Positions 20,313 through 29,775 are shown, counted from the first letter of the stretch. The stretch: DNA of 64,000 bases from Kineosphaera limosa NBRC 100340 (GCF_000298215.1 NZ_BAHD01000031.1:1-64000); one strand, 5' to 3'. Program-made: numbers and translations. Notes: generated by a model from the sequence alone, not told the origin.

Positions 20313-20345
20313 AAAAGGGCCGCGGCCCGATCGGCCACAGCCCTT
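20313..20345 (-). terminator. Orphan terminator-like hairpin
   Basis: Read on the minus strand, AAGGGC and GCCCTT arms (20340-20345 and 20315-20320) close an inner GGCC/GGCC stem and are followed by TTTT. No recognised gene ends here on that strand. Confidence 0.45.
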
Positions 20346-20371
20346 GCTCCCCACACCGTTGTTGGGGATAA

Positions 20372-20403
20372 GGCGGGCGGCGGCCCCTCCTCCGCCGCCC
20401 GCC
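20372..20403. other. Perfect 12-bp GC hairpin in a divergent intergenic region
   Basis: Arms 20372-20383 and 20392-20403 are perfectly complementary around an 8-base C/T loop. It sits between the divergent ABC operon and the aminotransferase gene. Function unknown. Confidence 0.5.
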
Positions 20404-20515
20404 GCGTTCCCTATCGACGCAGGTGGGGGCAACACAAGGAGATTTCTTGGGCAACGGCGCGCCGCTCTCGCGGAGTCGCGAAAATCCGCATGACTGTGGG
20501 TGCGACGATGGTGAC

Positions 20516-21730
20516 ATGCGTGCCATCACCCAGTCCACCAAGCTTGCCGACGTCCACTATGCGATCCGCGGACCGGTACCTGCTGCAGCCAAGCAGATGG
20601 AGGACGAGGGTCACCGCATCCTCAAGCTCAACATCGGCAACCCGGCGCCGTTCGGGTTCGACGCCCCCGACGAGATCCTCGTCGACCTCAAGGCGCAGCT
20701 GGCGACCGCACAGGGCTACTCCGACTCCAAGGGCATTCCCTCGGCGCGGCGCGCGGTGGTGCAGCACTACGAGCAGCGGGGCTTCGTCAACCTCGATGTC
20801 GAGGAGGTGTGGCTGGGCAACGGGGTCAGCGAGCTCATCACGATGTCGATGCAGGCCCTGCTGAACAACGGCGACGAGGTACTCATCCCCTCCCCCGACT
20901 ATCCGTTGTGGACGGCGTCGGTGTCGCTGGCCGGTGGCCGACCGGTGCACTACCGGTGCGACGAGCAGTCCGACTGGGCCCCCGATCTGGACGACATCCG
21001 CGCGAAGGTCACCGACAAAACTCGGGCGATCGTCGTCATCAACCCGAACAACCCGACGGGCGCGGTGTACCCGCGGGAGGTGCTCGAGGGCATCGCGCAG
21101 ATCGCCCGCGAGCACGACCTGCTGCTGCTGGCCGACGAGATCTACGACAAGATCCTGTACGACGACGCGGTGCACGTGCATCTGGCGGCGGTGGCACCCG
21201 ACTTGCTGTGCCTGACGTACAACGGGCTGTCGAAGGCGTATCGAGTCGCGGGATTCCGCGCCGGGTGGCTCGTCGTCTCCGGCCCCAAGGAGCATGCCCG
21301 TTCCTTTTTGGACGGCGTCTCGATGCTGGCGAACATGCGGCTGTGCGCCAATCACCCGGCCCAGCACGTCATCGCCACGGCGTTGGGCGGCCGGCAGTCG
21401 ATCCGCGAGTTGATCCTGCCCGGTGGGCGGCTGCTGGCCCAGCGGGACGCGGCGGTCGAGATGCTCAATCAGATCCCCGGGGTCAGCACGACGACGCCCA
21501 AGGGCGCGCTGTACGTCTTCCCGCGGATCGACCCGCGGGTGTACCCGATCGACGATGACGAACGGTTCGCGCTGGATTTGCTGCGGGAGGAGAAGGTGCT
21601 GGTCGTGCAGGGCACGGGCCTCAACTGGCCGACGCCGGACCACTTCCGCATCGTCACGCTGCCTTACGTCGAGGTGCTCGAGGACGCGATCGGGCGGATC
21701 GAGCGGTTTCTGTCGCGGCGGCGCGTCTGA
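20516..21730 (+). CDS. PLP-dependent aminotransferase, AlaA-like
   Basis: A 404-aa class I/II aminotransferase. The PLP lysine is Lys240 in YNGLSKAYRVAGFRAGW, with the NPNNPTGAVY motif (176-185) and the aspartate in LLLADEIYDK. The overall pattern (LNIGNPAPFGFDAPDEIL near the start) matches the AlaA/YfbQ glutamate-pyruvate aminotransferase group. It would make alanine from pyruvate and glutamate in the cytoplasm. The start at 20516 is chosen by alignment to the family opening. It stands alone, with hairpins upstream. Confidence 0.92.
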   Translation: MRAITQSTKLADVHYAIRGPVPAAAKQMEDEGHRILKLNIGNPAPFGFDAPDEILVDLKAQLATAQGYSDSKGIPSARRAVVQHYEQRGFVNLDVEEVWLGNGVSELITMSMQALLNNGDEVLIPSPDYPLWTASVSLAGGRPVHYRCDEQSDWAPDLDDIRAKVTDKTRAIVVINPNNPTGAVYPREVLEGIAQIAREHDLLLLADEIYDKILYDDAVHVHLAAVAPDLLCLTYNGLSKAYRVAGFRAGWLVVSGPKEHARSFLDGVSMLANMRLCANHPAQHVIATALGGRQSIRELILPGGRLLAQRDAAVEMLNQIPGVSTTTPKGALYVFPRIDPRVYPIDDDERFALDLLREEKVLVVQGTGLNWPTPDHFRIVTLPYVEVLEDAIGRIERFLSRRRV

Positions 21731-21844
21731 CGAAGAGGTCGAAGTCCACTGCGACGCTTGATCCTTCATTAAGTTACGAATCCTGAGCAAGTTAGCCGCC
21801 GGCGTCGCGGCGGCGCCGGCACCCGGATCCGTTAGCGTCTGCGG

Positions 21845-22596
21845 GTGCCTCAAGCCGTCCTGACGATCCAACATCAGGACATCTGCCCGCCCGGGCGCCT
21901 GTCGCAATGGGCGCAGGCCACGGGCGTCGAGCTCGACGTGCGCCGCCCCTACGCAGGGACCTTCTGCCGGAGTCCTTGGCCGGCCACGGTGGCCTCGTCG
22001 TGCTCGGCGGCACCATGGGCGCCTACGACGCCGGGCATTACCCGTGGTTGCTGCCCACCCAGCGGCTCATCGCCGAAGCCGTCGTGCAGGAAACACCCTT
22101 TCTCGGTCTGTGTCTGGGGCATCAGTTGGCCGCGGTGGCCCTCGGCGGATCCGTCACCCTGCGACCGCAGGGCCCGAGCCGGGGCCTGGTACCGATGACC
22201 GGGACCGAGCAGCTGGCCGACGACCCGCTCTTTCGCGGCATGCCGAGGCAGGGACCGACGGTCGCGTTCAACGCCGACGTGGTCGACACCCTGCCGCGCG
22301 GCGCGGTGGTGTTGGGGCGAGATCCGTTCGGACATCCCCACCTCGTGCGCTACGCCCCGCGGGCGTGGGGTGCGCAATTTCACCCCGAAGTGACTTCCGC
22401 CATGTTCGCGGCATGGGCAAGGATGAAGGCGGTATCCGAGGCGGAGGCCGAAGAGGCCGCCGCGATGATCACAGAGGTCTCGACGGCGCTACCGCGGATC
22501 GACACCCTGTGGCAGACGACGATGCGCTCGTTCTTTCGCCAGGTGAGGGGGCCGGGTCATGAGCATGGTGGGCATGGAGACCGAGGCGAGACGTGA
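21845..22596 (+). pseudogene. Class I glutamine amidotransferase, frameshifted
   Basis: From a GTG at 21845 the frame gives a good family start (VLTIQHQDICPPGRLSQWA ... RRPYAG), then fails at 21956-21959. The +1-shifted frame continues as LLPESLAGHGGLVVLGGTM, with the active-site nucleophile in FLGLCLGHQLAAVALGG and the His-Glu pair in GAQFHPEVT. Adding one G to the GGG run at 21956-21958 restores A-G-D-L-L-P-E across the break. So either a one-base deletion has broken the gene or this is a sequencing error. Intact members transfer ammonia from glutamine or act as GMP-synthase-like amidases. The 3' end overlaps the following hydrolase gene by 38 bases. Confidence 0.8.
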
Positions 22597-23443
22597 GGAC
22601 GCCGCCCTCGAACGGCTGGTGAACCAGGCCGGGCCGCCCGGCCGCACGGTGAGCTACGGCCCGGAGGCCGATCAGTGCGTCGAGCTGTTCGACGCTCTGA
22701 CCGACGCGGGCGCGGCCGCCAGGGACGGCTGGTTGGTCGTCGTGCACGGCGGCTTTTTCCGGCCCACCATCGACCGGGTGCACACGCGGGCCCAGGCCCG
22801 GGCGTTGGCACTCAGCGGCTACTCGGTGGTCCTGGCGGAATACCGTCGGGAGCCCGGACACCCGGAGAAGTCCCTCGACGATCTCGTGGCCCTCGACGCC
22901 GCGCTGCCGCAGTTGCTGACCGACCACACCGCCGCGCGCGCCGCTGACCACACAGCGGCTCGCGCCGACCGGCAGCCTCTCGACGCAGGTGCCGCGCCGC
23001 GGGTCGCGGGGTGGGTCGGGCATTCGGCCGGGGGTGCGCTGGTGTTGTGGCGCGCGTTGACGGCCGACCTGCCGCCGGTGCGGGCCGTCGCGCTGGCTCC
23101 GTTGAGCAACCTCACGGAGGCGCTGCGTCGGGGCCTGGGCGACGGCGCGGTCCGCACGTGGCTCGGCGGCGCACCCGCGAGCCCGACGTCCGCCGAGGCG
23201 GCGGCTCCCGAGCACATCGATCCCGCGGCGTTGGCGGCACACGCGGGGCCGGAGCGCCTGGCCGACATCCTCATCGTGCACGGCATCGACGACGCCAGCG
23301 TGCCGGCGGACCTCGTCGAGGGCACGGCCATGGCCGGCGCCGTACGGCTCTTCCCCGCGGCCCACCACGTCGACCTCATCGATCCGCAGTCACGCTGGTG
23401 GCCGACGATGCTGGCCTCCATCGACGCCCACCTTCGCGGCTGA
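22559..23443 (+). CDS. Alpha/beta hydrolase, candidate kynurenine formamidase
   Basis: A 294-aa alpha/beta hydrolase. The oxyanion-hole motif VVHGGFFRP (about residues 62-70), the nucleophile elbow GWVGHSAGGALVL, the Asp in IVHGIDDASVP and the terminal His in AAHHVDLIDP form a full catalytic set. This HGG plus GxSxGG layout is that of arylformamidases of the AFMID/BNA7 type. The gene is convergent with kynU and kynA, and no other formamidase gene is in the window. I therefore infer that it hydrolyses N-formylkynurenine. The residues are seen; the substrate is inferred. An Ala/Asp repeat (TAARAADHTAARAD) forms an insert near residue 125. Confidence 0.7.
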   Translation: MSMVGMETEARREDAALERLVNQAGPPGRTVSYGPEADQCVELFDALTDAGAAARDGWLVVVHGGFFRPTIDRVHTRAQARALALSGYSVVLAEYRREPGHPEKSLDDLVALDAALPQLLTDHTAARAADHTAARADRQPLDAGAAPRVAGWVGHSAGGALVLWRALTADLPPVRAVALAPLSNLTEALRRGLGDGAVRTWLGGAPASPTSAEAAAPEHIDPAALAAHAGPERLADILIVHGIDDASVPADLVEGTAMAGAVRLFPAAHHVDLIDPQSRWWPTMLASIDAHLRG

Positions 23444-23472
23444 GTCCGGCGGGTCAGGAGGCGCGGACCTCG

Positions 23473-23509
23473 GGAGGCGGGGTCTCAGGAGGCGGGGTCT
23501 CAGGAGGCG
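23473..23509. repeat. 15-bp tandem repeat at the 3' end of kynU
   Basis: Two full copies of GGAGGCGGGGTCTCA (23473-23487, 23488-23502) and a partial third (23503-23509). The array overlaps the kynU stop codon. A related unit lies just before it. Confidence 0.7.
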
Positions 23510-24747
23510 TCGAGCAGTTCGGCGATGCGCGTGACCGCGAGCGCCGCCTCGGTGTAGCGGGTGCTCAGCGGCGCCAGGCCGAGGCGGATGGCGTCGGGCT
23601 CGCGGAAGTCGGGCACGATGTGCTCGCCCCAGAGCGTGGCGACGACCTGCCGAAACCTGTCGTGCCCCAGGCTCACGTGGCTGCCGCGCCGATCGGCCTC
23701 CCGCACCGTGCCCAGACGCACGCCGCGCGGCGCGAGCACGTCGTCGTAGGCCTCGATAGTGAACTCGGTCAACGCCACCGACTTGGCGCGGATGGCGGCG
23801 AGCCCGGCCCTTTCGGCGAGATCGACGGTGTCGGCGATGCCGGCCATCCCCAGGATCGCCGGCGTGCCCGAAATGAAGGACCGGATGCCGGGTGCGGGCA
23901 CATGCTCGGGGCCCATGACGAACGGTTGCGCGTGCCCCATCCACCCCTGGATCGGCTGCCGCATGCCGGCCTCGAGATGCCGTCGGGCGACGTAGGCGAA
24001 GGCGGGCGCGCCGGGGCCGCCGTTGAGAAACTTGTAGCTGCAGCCGACGGCCAGGTCGACCTGGTTCGCGTCGAGGTCGGCGGCCACGACTCCGGCCGAG
24101 TGGCACAGGTCCCACAACACCAGGGCACCGGCGTCGTGGGCAATCTGCGTGATGGCCGGCAGGTCGGCCAGCCACGCGGACTTGTACGCCACCTGGCTCA
24201 ACACCACGAGGGCAGTCCGCTCATCGACGACCGCGGCCACCTCCTCCGGTCGAACGCCGGCGGCGGGGTCGGGGTGCAGCCAGTCGAGCTCCAGGCCCAG
24301 CTCGGCGGCGATGCCAGCGACGACGTAGCGGTCGGTGGGGAAGTTCTCGCTGTCCAGCACGATGCGGGTGCGGCCGGCGGGGGCGGCGGACATGGCGGCG
24401 CGCACGAGCTTGTAGAGCAACACGGTGGTGGAGTCGGCGACGACCGTCTGGCCGGGCGCGGCACCGAGCAGCACCCGCCCGATCCGGTCACCGAGGCGGG
24501 TGGGCAGGTCCATCCACTGCTCGTCCCACGAGCGGATGAGGCGGGTGCCCCAGTCGTGCGCGACGACGTGCTCGAGCCGGGCGGCAGTGGCACGCAGGGG
24601 TCGGCCCAGGGAGTTGCCGTCGAGGTAGGCACGCACCACCTGGGCGCCCTCCCCGGCGGGCACGAACGCGTCGGCGCACCAGGCCAGCGGGTCGGCCTCG
24701 TCCAGAGCCGCCGCCCGCGTGAGCAGGCTGCGGTCTCCGGCGCTCAC
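23500..24747 (-). CDS. kynU: Kynureninase
   Basis: A 415-aa PLP enzyme that splits kynurenine into anthranilate and alanine. The PLP lysine is Lys239 in [16 protein letters not shown]. Other family marks are [11 protein letters not shown] near the N-terminus, [15 protein letters not shown] and [10 protein letters not shown]. Length fits the family. The GTG start overlaps the kynA stop by four bases (GTGA), so the two are coupled. Its last codons are drawn into a 15-bp tandem repeat. Confidence 0.95.
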   Translation of the reverse strand: MSAGDRSLLTRAAALDEADPLAWCADAFVPAGEGAQVVRAYLDGNSLGRPLRATAARLEHVVAHDWGTRLIRSWDEQWMDLPTRLGDRIGRVLLGAAPGQTVVADSTTVLLYKLVRAAMSAAPAGRTRIVLDSENFPTDRYVVAGIAAELGLELDWLHPDPAAGVRPEEVAAVVDERTALVVLSQVAYKSAWLADLPAITQIAHDAGALVLWDLCHSAGVVAADLDANQVDLAVGCSYKFLNGGPGAPAFAYVARRHLEAGMRQPIQGWMGHAQPFVMGPEHVPAPGIRSFISGTPAILGMAGIADTVDLAERAGLAAIRAKSVALTEFTIEAYDDVLAPRGVRLGTVREADRRGSHVSLGHDRFRQVVATLWGEHIVPDFREPDAIRLGLAPLSTRYTEAALAVTRIAELLDAS

Positions 24748-25598
24748 TGCCCGATCCTCGTGCGCACGGCGAACAGCTCGGGGAAGAACGTGAGGTCGAG
24801 GGCTCGCTGCAGAAAGCCGGTGCCGCTGGATCCGCCGGTGCCGGTCTTGGTGCCGATGGTGCGGGTCACGGTTTTCAGGTGCCGGAAGCGCCAGAGCTGG
24901 AAGTTGTCTTCGAGGTCGACCAGCTCCTCGCAGGCCTCGTAGACATCCCAGTGCCGCTCGGCGTCGGCGTAGATGGAGACGAAGACCTCGGTGAGCTCGT
25001 CGTCGGCGGTGTGCGCGCGAGTGACGTCGCGGTCGAGCACGCGCTGCGGGATCGCGTGCCCGCGCCGGGCCAGGCAGCGCAGAAACTCGTCGTACAGGCT
25101 CGGGGCGTGCAGCACTTCGGTGAGCACCGCGTGCGCGCCCGGATCGGCCTCATGCACCGGCAGCATGCCCGCGTGCTTGTTGCCGAGGGCGAACTCGACG
25201 GCCCGGTACTGCCAGGACTGGAAGCCGGAGGCGTGCCCGAGAAAGCCGCGGAACTGCGCGTACTCGGTGGGGGTCAGGGTTGCCAGCACCGACCACTGGT
25301 CGGTCAAGGTGCGTTGGATGTGTTTGACGCGGGCGATGCGCTTGAGGGCGATCCGCATCTCGTCGCCCGCCAGCAGGCTCATCGCCGAGCGCGTCTCGTG
25401 CAGCATGAGTTTGAGCCAGAGCTCGGAGGTCTGGTGGGCGATGATGAACAGCATCTCGTCGTGATGCTCGGGGTCGCTCACCGGCCGTTGCGCGTCCAGC
25501 AGCGTGTCGAGGGCGAGGTAGCCCCCGTAGCTCATCTCGTTGCGGAAGTCGGTGTGGATGCCGCCCTCGATGTCGCGGCTGTTCAGCTGGCTCACCAT
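24744..25598 (-). CDS. kynA: Tryptophan 2,3-dioxygenase
   Basis: A 284-aa heme dioxygenase that opens tryptophan to N-formylkynurenine. Recognisable parts are [20 protein letters not shown], the substrate-pocket helix [57 protein letters not shown] and the closing [19 protein letters not shown]. Length is typical. First gene of the kynA-kynU unit. With the convergent hydrolase it gives a complete tryptophan-to-anthranilate route. Confidence 0.96.
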   Translation of the reverse strand: MVSQLNSRDIEGGIHTDFRNEMSYGGYLALDTLLDAQRPVSDPEHHDEMLFIIAHQTSELWLKLMLHETRSAMSLLAGDEMRIALKRIARVKHIQRTLTDQWSVLATLTPTEYAQFRGFLGHASGFQSWQYRAVEFALGNKHAGMLPVHEADPGAHAVLTEVLHAPSLYDEFLRCLARRGHAIPQRVLDRDVTRAHTADDELTEVFVSIYADAERHWDVYEACEELVDLEDNFQLWRFRHLKTVTRTIGTKTGTGGSSGTGFLQRALDLTFFPELFAVRTRIGQ

Positions 25599-25645
25599 GC
25601 CACTATCCCCCGTGGTCGTCGTGTGTGTCGGCGGTCACCGGGCGG

Positions 25646-27262
25646 CTAGGGCCGCGAGTCGCCGGCGAAGTGAATGCCCGCGAGATCGGCCATGTTGCGG
25701 TCCCAGGCCGTGAGGTCGTGCGGCTCGAAGTCGGCGAGCCGCCGGTGCCCGCAGGCGCGGGCCAACACCTGCATGAGCTCCACCGACGCGGTCAGGAATC
25801 GAGCCAGGCGTTGCGAGGCCTCGTCCACCGGCAGTCGGGCGCGGAGCCGAGGTTGCTGAGTGGCGATGCCGACCGGGCAGTGATCCGTGTGGCAGGCCCG
25901 CATCGTCAGGCAGCCGATCGCCTGGATCGCGGCGTTGGACAAGGCGACCGCGTCGGCGCCCAACGCCAGCGCCTTGGTGAAGTCAGCGGGGGTGCGCAAA
26001 CCGCCCGTGATGACCAGCGTCACGTTCGGAACGTTCATGCGGTCCAGGTGGCGGCGCGCTCGGGCGAGCGCCGGGATCGTGGGCACCGAGATGTTGTTGC
26101 GGAACAGCAGCGGTGCGGCGCCCGTGCCGCCGCCACGCCCGTCGAGGATCACGTAGTCGACCCCGATCTCGAGGGCCGCGTCCAGATCCGCCTCGATGTG
26201 CTGCGCCGACAGTTTGACTCCGATGGGGATGCCGCCGGTCACCTCGCGGACCTCCTGCGCCACGCGCGCGAAGTCGGCCGGTCGGGTGAGGTCGGCGAAC
26301 CGGGCGGGCGAGATGGCGTCTTGGCCCTCGGCCAATTCGCGAACCTCGGCGATCTTCCCCACGACCTTGTGGCCGGGCAGGTGGCCACCCGTACCGGTCT
26401 TCGCGGCCTGGCCCAACTTGAAGTGGAACGCCTGACACCCGGCGACCTTGTCGAGTGAGAAACCGAACCTCGCGGACGCCAGTTCGTAGAAGTACCGGGA
26501 GTTCTCCGCCTGCTCCTCGGGCAGCATTCCGCCTTCCCCGGAGCAGATGCCGGTGCCGGCGCGTTCGGCCCCGCGGGCCAGCGCTGTCTTCGCTTCGGCG
26601 GACAGGGCGCCGAAGCTCATATCCGAGACGAACAGGGGGATGTCGAGCTGTAGGGGCCGCCCGGCCCCCGGCCCGATGATCGTCTGCGTGTCAACCGGCT
26701 CGTCGTCGAGCAAGGGCGCACGGTGCAACTGGGCCGTGGTGATCTGGATGTTCTCCCAGGCCGGTAGCTGGGGTCCGGGGACGCCCATCGCCTCGACGGG
26801 GCCGTGATGGCCCGTGCGCTCCAGGCCCTCCGCGGCCAGCCGGGCGATCTCCGCGCGGTGCGGTTCGTCCTCAGTTCCCTTGGTGTCGGCATAGAGGCCC
26901 TGGTACCTGTCCCGACGATAGGGCTGCGGGTTGCCTTCAGCCCATCGGGCGACCTCCGCGCTGTCCACCCACACCTGCCCGTCGTCGACGAACGAGGTGA
27001 ACGGTTGCAGGTCGGAGCCGCGGTACTTGACGTTGACGCCGGTTCGAGCGTCGTAGGTCGAGCCATGCAGGCCGCAGACCAGGCGCCCCTTGTCGACGCG
27101 ACCGTCGGAGAGCAGCGCCCCGCGGTGCTGGCAGCGGCCGTACATCACCGTCACTTCGTCGCCTGGATGTCGCAACACCACGAGGTCGACGCCCGCGACC
27201 AAGGCGTACGCCGGCCGCTCGGGCTCCAGTTCGACGAAGTTGGCCACAGCTACCGGGGTCAT
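25646..27262 (-). CDS. Rieske [2Fe-2S] domain fused to a glutamate-synthase-like FMN domain
   Basis: A 538-aa protein. Residues 4-100 form a Rieske ferredoxin domain with both ligand pairs: Cys44-x-His46 and Cys63-x2-His66. Residues 170-510 match the FMN/glutamate-synthase barrel (FVSDMSFGALSAEAKTALAR, SGEGGMLPEEQ, SAQHIEADLDAALEIG, LDGRGGGTGAAP), including the cysteines around CLTMRACHTDHCPVGIATQ. It lacks the amidotransferase domain of true GOGAT. I start at the ATG at 27262, which has GAAGG upstream. It lies 47 bp upstream of kynA on the same strand, so it may be expressed with the kynurenine genes. The reaction is unknown, but an electron-transfer flavoprotein oxidoreductase is likely. 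Confidence 0.85.
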   Translation of the reverse strand: MTPVAVANFVELEPERPAYALVAGVDLVVLRHPGDEVTVMYGRCQHRGALLSDGRVDKGRLVCGLHGSTYDARTGVNVKYRGSDLQPFTSFVDDGQVWVDSAEVARWAEGNPQPYRRDRYQGLYADTKGTEDEPHRAEIARLAAEGLERTGHHGPVEAMGVPGPQLPAWENIQITTAQLHRAPLLDDEPVDTQTIIGPGAGRPLQLDIPLFVSDMSFGALSAEAKTALARGAERAGTGICSGEGGMLPEEQAENSRYFYELASARFGFSLDKVAGCQAFHFKLGQAAKTGTGGHLPGHKVVGKIAEVRELAEGQDAISPARFADLTRPADFARVAQEVREVTGGIPIGVKLSAQHIEADLDAALEIGVDYVILDGRGGGTGAAPLLFRNNISVPTIPALARARRHLDRMNVPNVTLVITGGLRTPADFTKALALGADAVALSNAAIQAIGCLTMRACHTDHCPVGIATQQPRLRARLPVDEASQRLARFLTASVELMQVLARACGHRRLADFEPHDLTAWDRNMADLAGIHFAGDSRP

Positions 27263-27385
27263 CGTGGGCTCGCCTTCACACAGTGGGCTCGGAATTGCTT
27301 CGGCGTTCAACATCCTGGCAAATGGCTCGGGGCGTCGGGCGATTTACCAGCACTGCAGTTCGAGCGTGCCGGCACGCCGGCACCC

Positions 27386-27895
27386 TCAGGAGAACCATTG
27401 CGTGGGCGGACCGGCCAGGAGCAACGCGGAGAAGACGGCGACGATCGTCAGCCCGGCGACGAGGGCGGCGGGCAACGGGTGCCGCACGGACTCGGCGACC
27501 ACCTTCTCGACCGGCCCACGTCCGGGCTCGTCGCGCAGCCGCCACCGCTGGCCGAGGAGGCCGCGGCGCAGCGCCGACCGCTCGAACGGCACCGTGGCGT
27601 AAGGGATGACGGCGCTGGCCAGCCCCATGAGCAGGTCGCGCACCGACCAGCGTTGGTCGACGGCGACGAGCACCGTGACGAGGCAGAAGCACAGGAACGC
27701 GAACCCGTGCAGGCTGCCGCCGATCCGCACTCCCAGGTCACCCAGATCGCCGAGTTGCAGCACGTACTTGCCGATCATCCCGAGGATGAGCAGGGTCCAG
27801 GTGACCATTTCGGCGAAGGCGACGACAGCGAAGAGGCGGGCCGGATTGCCCTGCGTCGATCGCGTGTCGTCGGTGCTGCTCGAATACGTCGTCAT
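27386..27895 (-). CDS. DUF3817 integral membrane protein
   Basis: A 169-aa protein with four predicted membrane segments. The first half (RLFAVVAFAEMVTWTLLILG, GSLHGFAFLCFCLVTVLVA, DLLMGLASAVIPYATVPFE) is a clear DUF3817 domain. A final hydrophobic segment lies near the C-terminus after a basic loop. DUF3817 proteins are common in actinobacteria and have no known function. The gene lies alone upstream of the Rieske gene on the same strand. Confidence 0.85.
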   Translation of the reverse strand: MTTYSSSTDDTRSTQGNPARLFAVVAFAEMVTWTLLILGMIGKYVLQLGDLGDLGVRIGGSLHGFAFLCFCLVTVLVAVDQRWSVRDLLMGLASAVIPYATVPFERSALRRGLLGQRWRLRDEPGRGPVEKVVAESVRHPLPAALVAGLTIVAVFSALLLAGPPTQWFS

Positions 27896-28005
27896 CGTTC
27901 GCTTTCCTGCGCAATCGGGTACGGGCGGTGCCCCATCCTTTCAGCCGCGCGCGACCGCCCAGGCTCCTTTGTCGGTCAGCGCGAGTCAGCCCGCGGTCGA
28001 CGCGG

Positions 28006-29775
28006 TCAGCGAACGGTGAACGTGGTGCGGACGGTGCCGCCGTTCCAGCGGACCTTCACCTGCCAGGCGGCCACGCGCTGTTGCGGGCCGGGGTAGTTCC
28101 AGCCGGCAACGGGCCGGGTGGAGCCGCGCACGGCGGAGGCGAGGGCTCCGGTGGTGTCGATCCGCAGGCTGCGGCCGTCGGGGTGGCGGAAGATCGCGAT
28201 CTTGGCGCCCCCGCGCGCGGAGACGAGTTGCCAGGCGGGGTCGAGGTTCCAGATCTGGTGACCGGCCTGCCCGGCCGGGAAGGCGTCGGCGACGATGAGG
28301 GTCTTGCTGGGGTGGTCGACGTCGACGGAGCGGGAATGGTTCACCCCGTAGACGCGGTCCGTGAGCATGTAGCGGTGGCGGGTGGAGCGCAGCGTGGCGG
28401 AGTGCAGGCGTGCGCTCTGGCGCACGTCGAGCTGGCGACCGACGGGGATCGCGACGTTCGCCGACTCGGGGCTGCGCTGGTAGGCCGCGAAGGGATTGGT
28501 GCGTTCGTAGCTGAAGTATCCAGAGCCCACGAGCACGCGCGCGCCAGCGGTGCTCCACGTCACCGACGTCTTGTCATGGTGCCCGTGGGCGCGCAGCCGG
28601 GGGCCGTAGCGCACGGTGTAGTAGCTGGTGTTCGGGTCCTTCCACGACCAGCGACCGACGATGAGGCCGCCGGCGTCGTCCCGGAACGCGGTCTCGGTGC
28701 GGCCGGTGGCCACGCGCCCGGGGGCCTTGGTGGCGTCGCCGATCTGCACGATCTTGCCGTCGGGCTCGGTGAGCCATTCGGCGACGTGGTAGGCGCGGGC
28801 GACCGCCGCGCGGATGGGCGCGATGGCGGGATCGCCCGGGTGCACCGCCTCCAGGGTACGGGCGGCGTCGTTCCATAGCGTGGCGTTGATGGCCTGGTAC
28901 TGGGAGGACTGCTCGTAGCTGGTGCCGCGGCTGGTGAACGCGAGCCCGGACTCGCTGCGCAGGCGAGCGCTGGCTCGCTGAACCCAGTCGGGCCGGTCGA
29001 CGAGGGTGCCGGCGTCGACGACGCGCAGATTGGCCATGAGTCCGTGGTTGTGCACCGCGTGATACGGCGGGCCGTAGTAGCGCGGCCCGAACTGCACGTT
29101 GACCTCTTTGGCCATGAGGGCGGGCAGGCGCGAGTCACCGGTCATGCGGTAGAGGCAGTTGAGAGTCTCGAGTCGACGCAGCGACCCGCCCTCGTCCCAG
29201 CCGAGCGTCGACTTTCCGGTGTCGGGGTTGTCGACGTAAAAACGCGCCACCTGCTGCAGCAGCGCCTCGACCGAGACCTTCTGATCGTCGGCCTGGGCGC
29301 GGCGCACCAGCGGCCCGACCCAGCGCAGACTCCAGAAGTAGAGCCGCCACGTCGGGTCCTTGACGGGCGGGTTCTGCCAGAACTGCTTGTTGATACCGCC
29401 GACGCGGAACGCTGCCGCGGGGGGCAGCTGCGCGAGGATCGGGCGCCCGTCGACGACCGGTTGTTCGGCCATGGCCGCGCAGGGACGCGCGGCCGACGGG
29501 GGCGACGGGGGCGACGGCGTCGGAGCGGGGGAAGGCGCCGGTGTGCCGGCAGCCCGGAGGCGATCGTTGGGGACGATCGTCGGGGCACCGCCGTCGGGGG
29601 CGAGCGCGGAGTCTTGGGTGAGCGCGAAGTCTTGGGCGTCGAGGTCCGGCGGCACCTGAAAGACGTTCGGCCTGGGGGTGGGTTCTGGTGCGGCACCGGC
29701 CTGCCCGGCGCCGACGCCGGTGAGTCCGAGGCTCGCGAGCAGGGTCACCGCTAGCGCCGACGTGATTCTCTTCAT
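28006..29775 (-). CDS. Secreted heparinase II/III-like protein
   Basis: A 589-aa protein with a classic signal peptide (MKRITSALAVTLLASLGLTG, cleavage likely after AGAAP near residue 30) and a Pro/Ser-rich spacer (about 75-100). A polysaccharide-lyase-like body follows: an alpha/alpha-toroid (GWDEGGSLRRLETLNCLYRM, HNHGLMANLRVVDAG, YEQSSQYQAINATLW) and a heparinase II/III beta-sandwich with RAHGHHDKTSVTW (about 395-407). It probably degrades an acidic or uronic-acid polysaccharide outside the cell. The substrate is unknown. The ATG at 29775 starts the signal peptide. Confidence 0.85.
   Translation of the reverse strand: MKRITSALAVTLLASLGLTGVGAGQAGAAPEPTPRPNVFQVPPDLDAQDFALTQDSALAPDGGAPTIVPNDRLRAAGTPAPSPAPTPSPPSPPSAARPCAAMAEQPVVDGRPILAQLPPAAAFRVGGINKQFWQNPPVKDPTWRLYFWSLRWVGPLVRRAQADDQKVSVEALLQQVARFYVDNPDTGKSTLGWDEGGSLRRLETLNCLYRMTGDSRLPALMAKEVNVQFGPRYYGPPYHAVHNHGLMANLRVVDAGTLVDRPDWVQRASARLRSESGLAFTSRGTSYEQSSQYQAINATLWNDAARTLEAVHPGDPAIAPIRAAVARAYHVAEWLTEPDGKIVQIGDATKAPGRVATGRTETAFRDDAGGLIVGRWSWKDPNTSYYTVRYGPRLRAHGHHDKTSVTWSTAGARVLVGSGYFSYERTNPFAAYQRSPESANVAIPVGRQLDVRQSARLHSATLRSTRHRYMLTDRVYGVNHSRSVDVDHPSKTLIVADAFPAGQAGHQIWNLDPAWQLVSARGGAKIAIFRHPDGRSLRIDTTGALASAVRGSTRPVAGWNYPGPQQRVAAWQVKVRWNGGTVRTTFTVR

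Noticed and set aside
23473-23509. CRISPR-like array
   Set aside because: 15-bp units without spacers are a simple tandem repeat. No cas gene is present.
24400-24750. Open frames antisense to kynU
   Set aside because: Fully explained by kynU coding on the minus strand.
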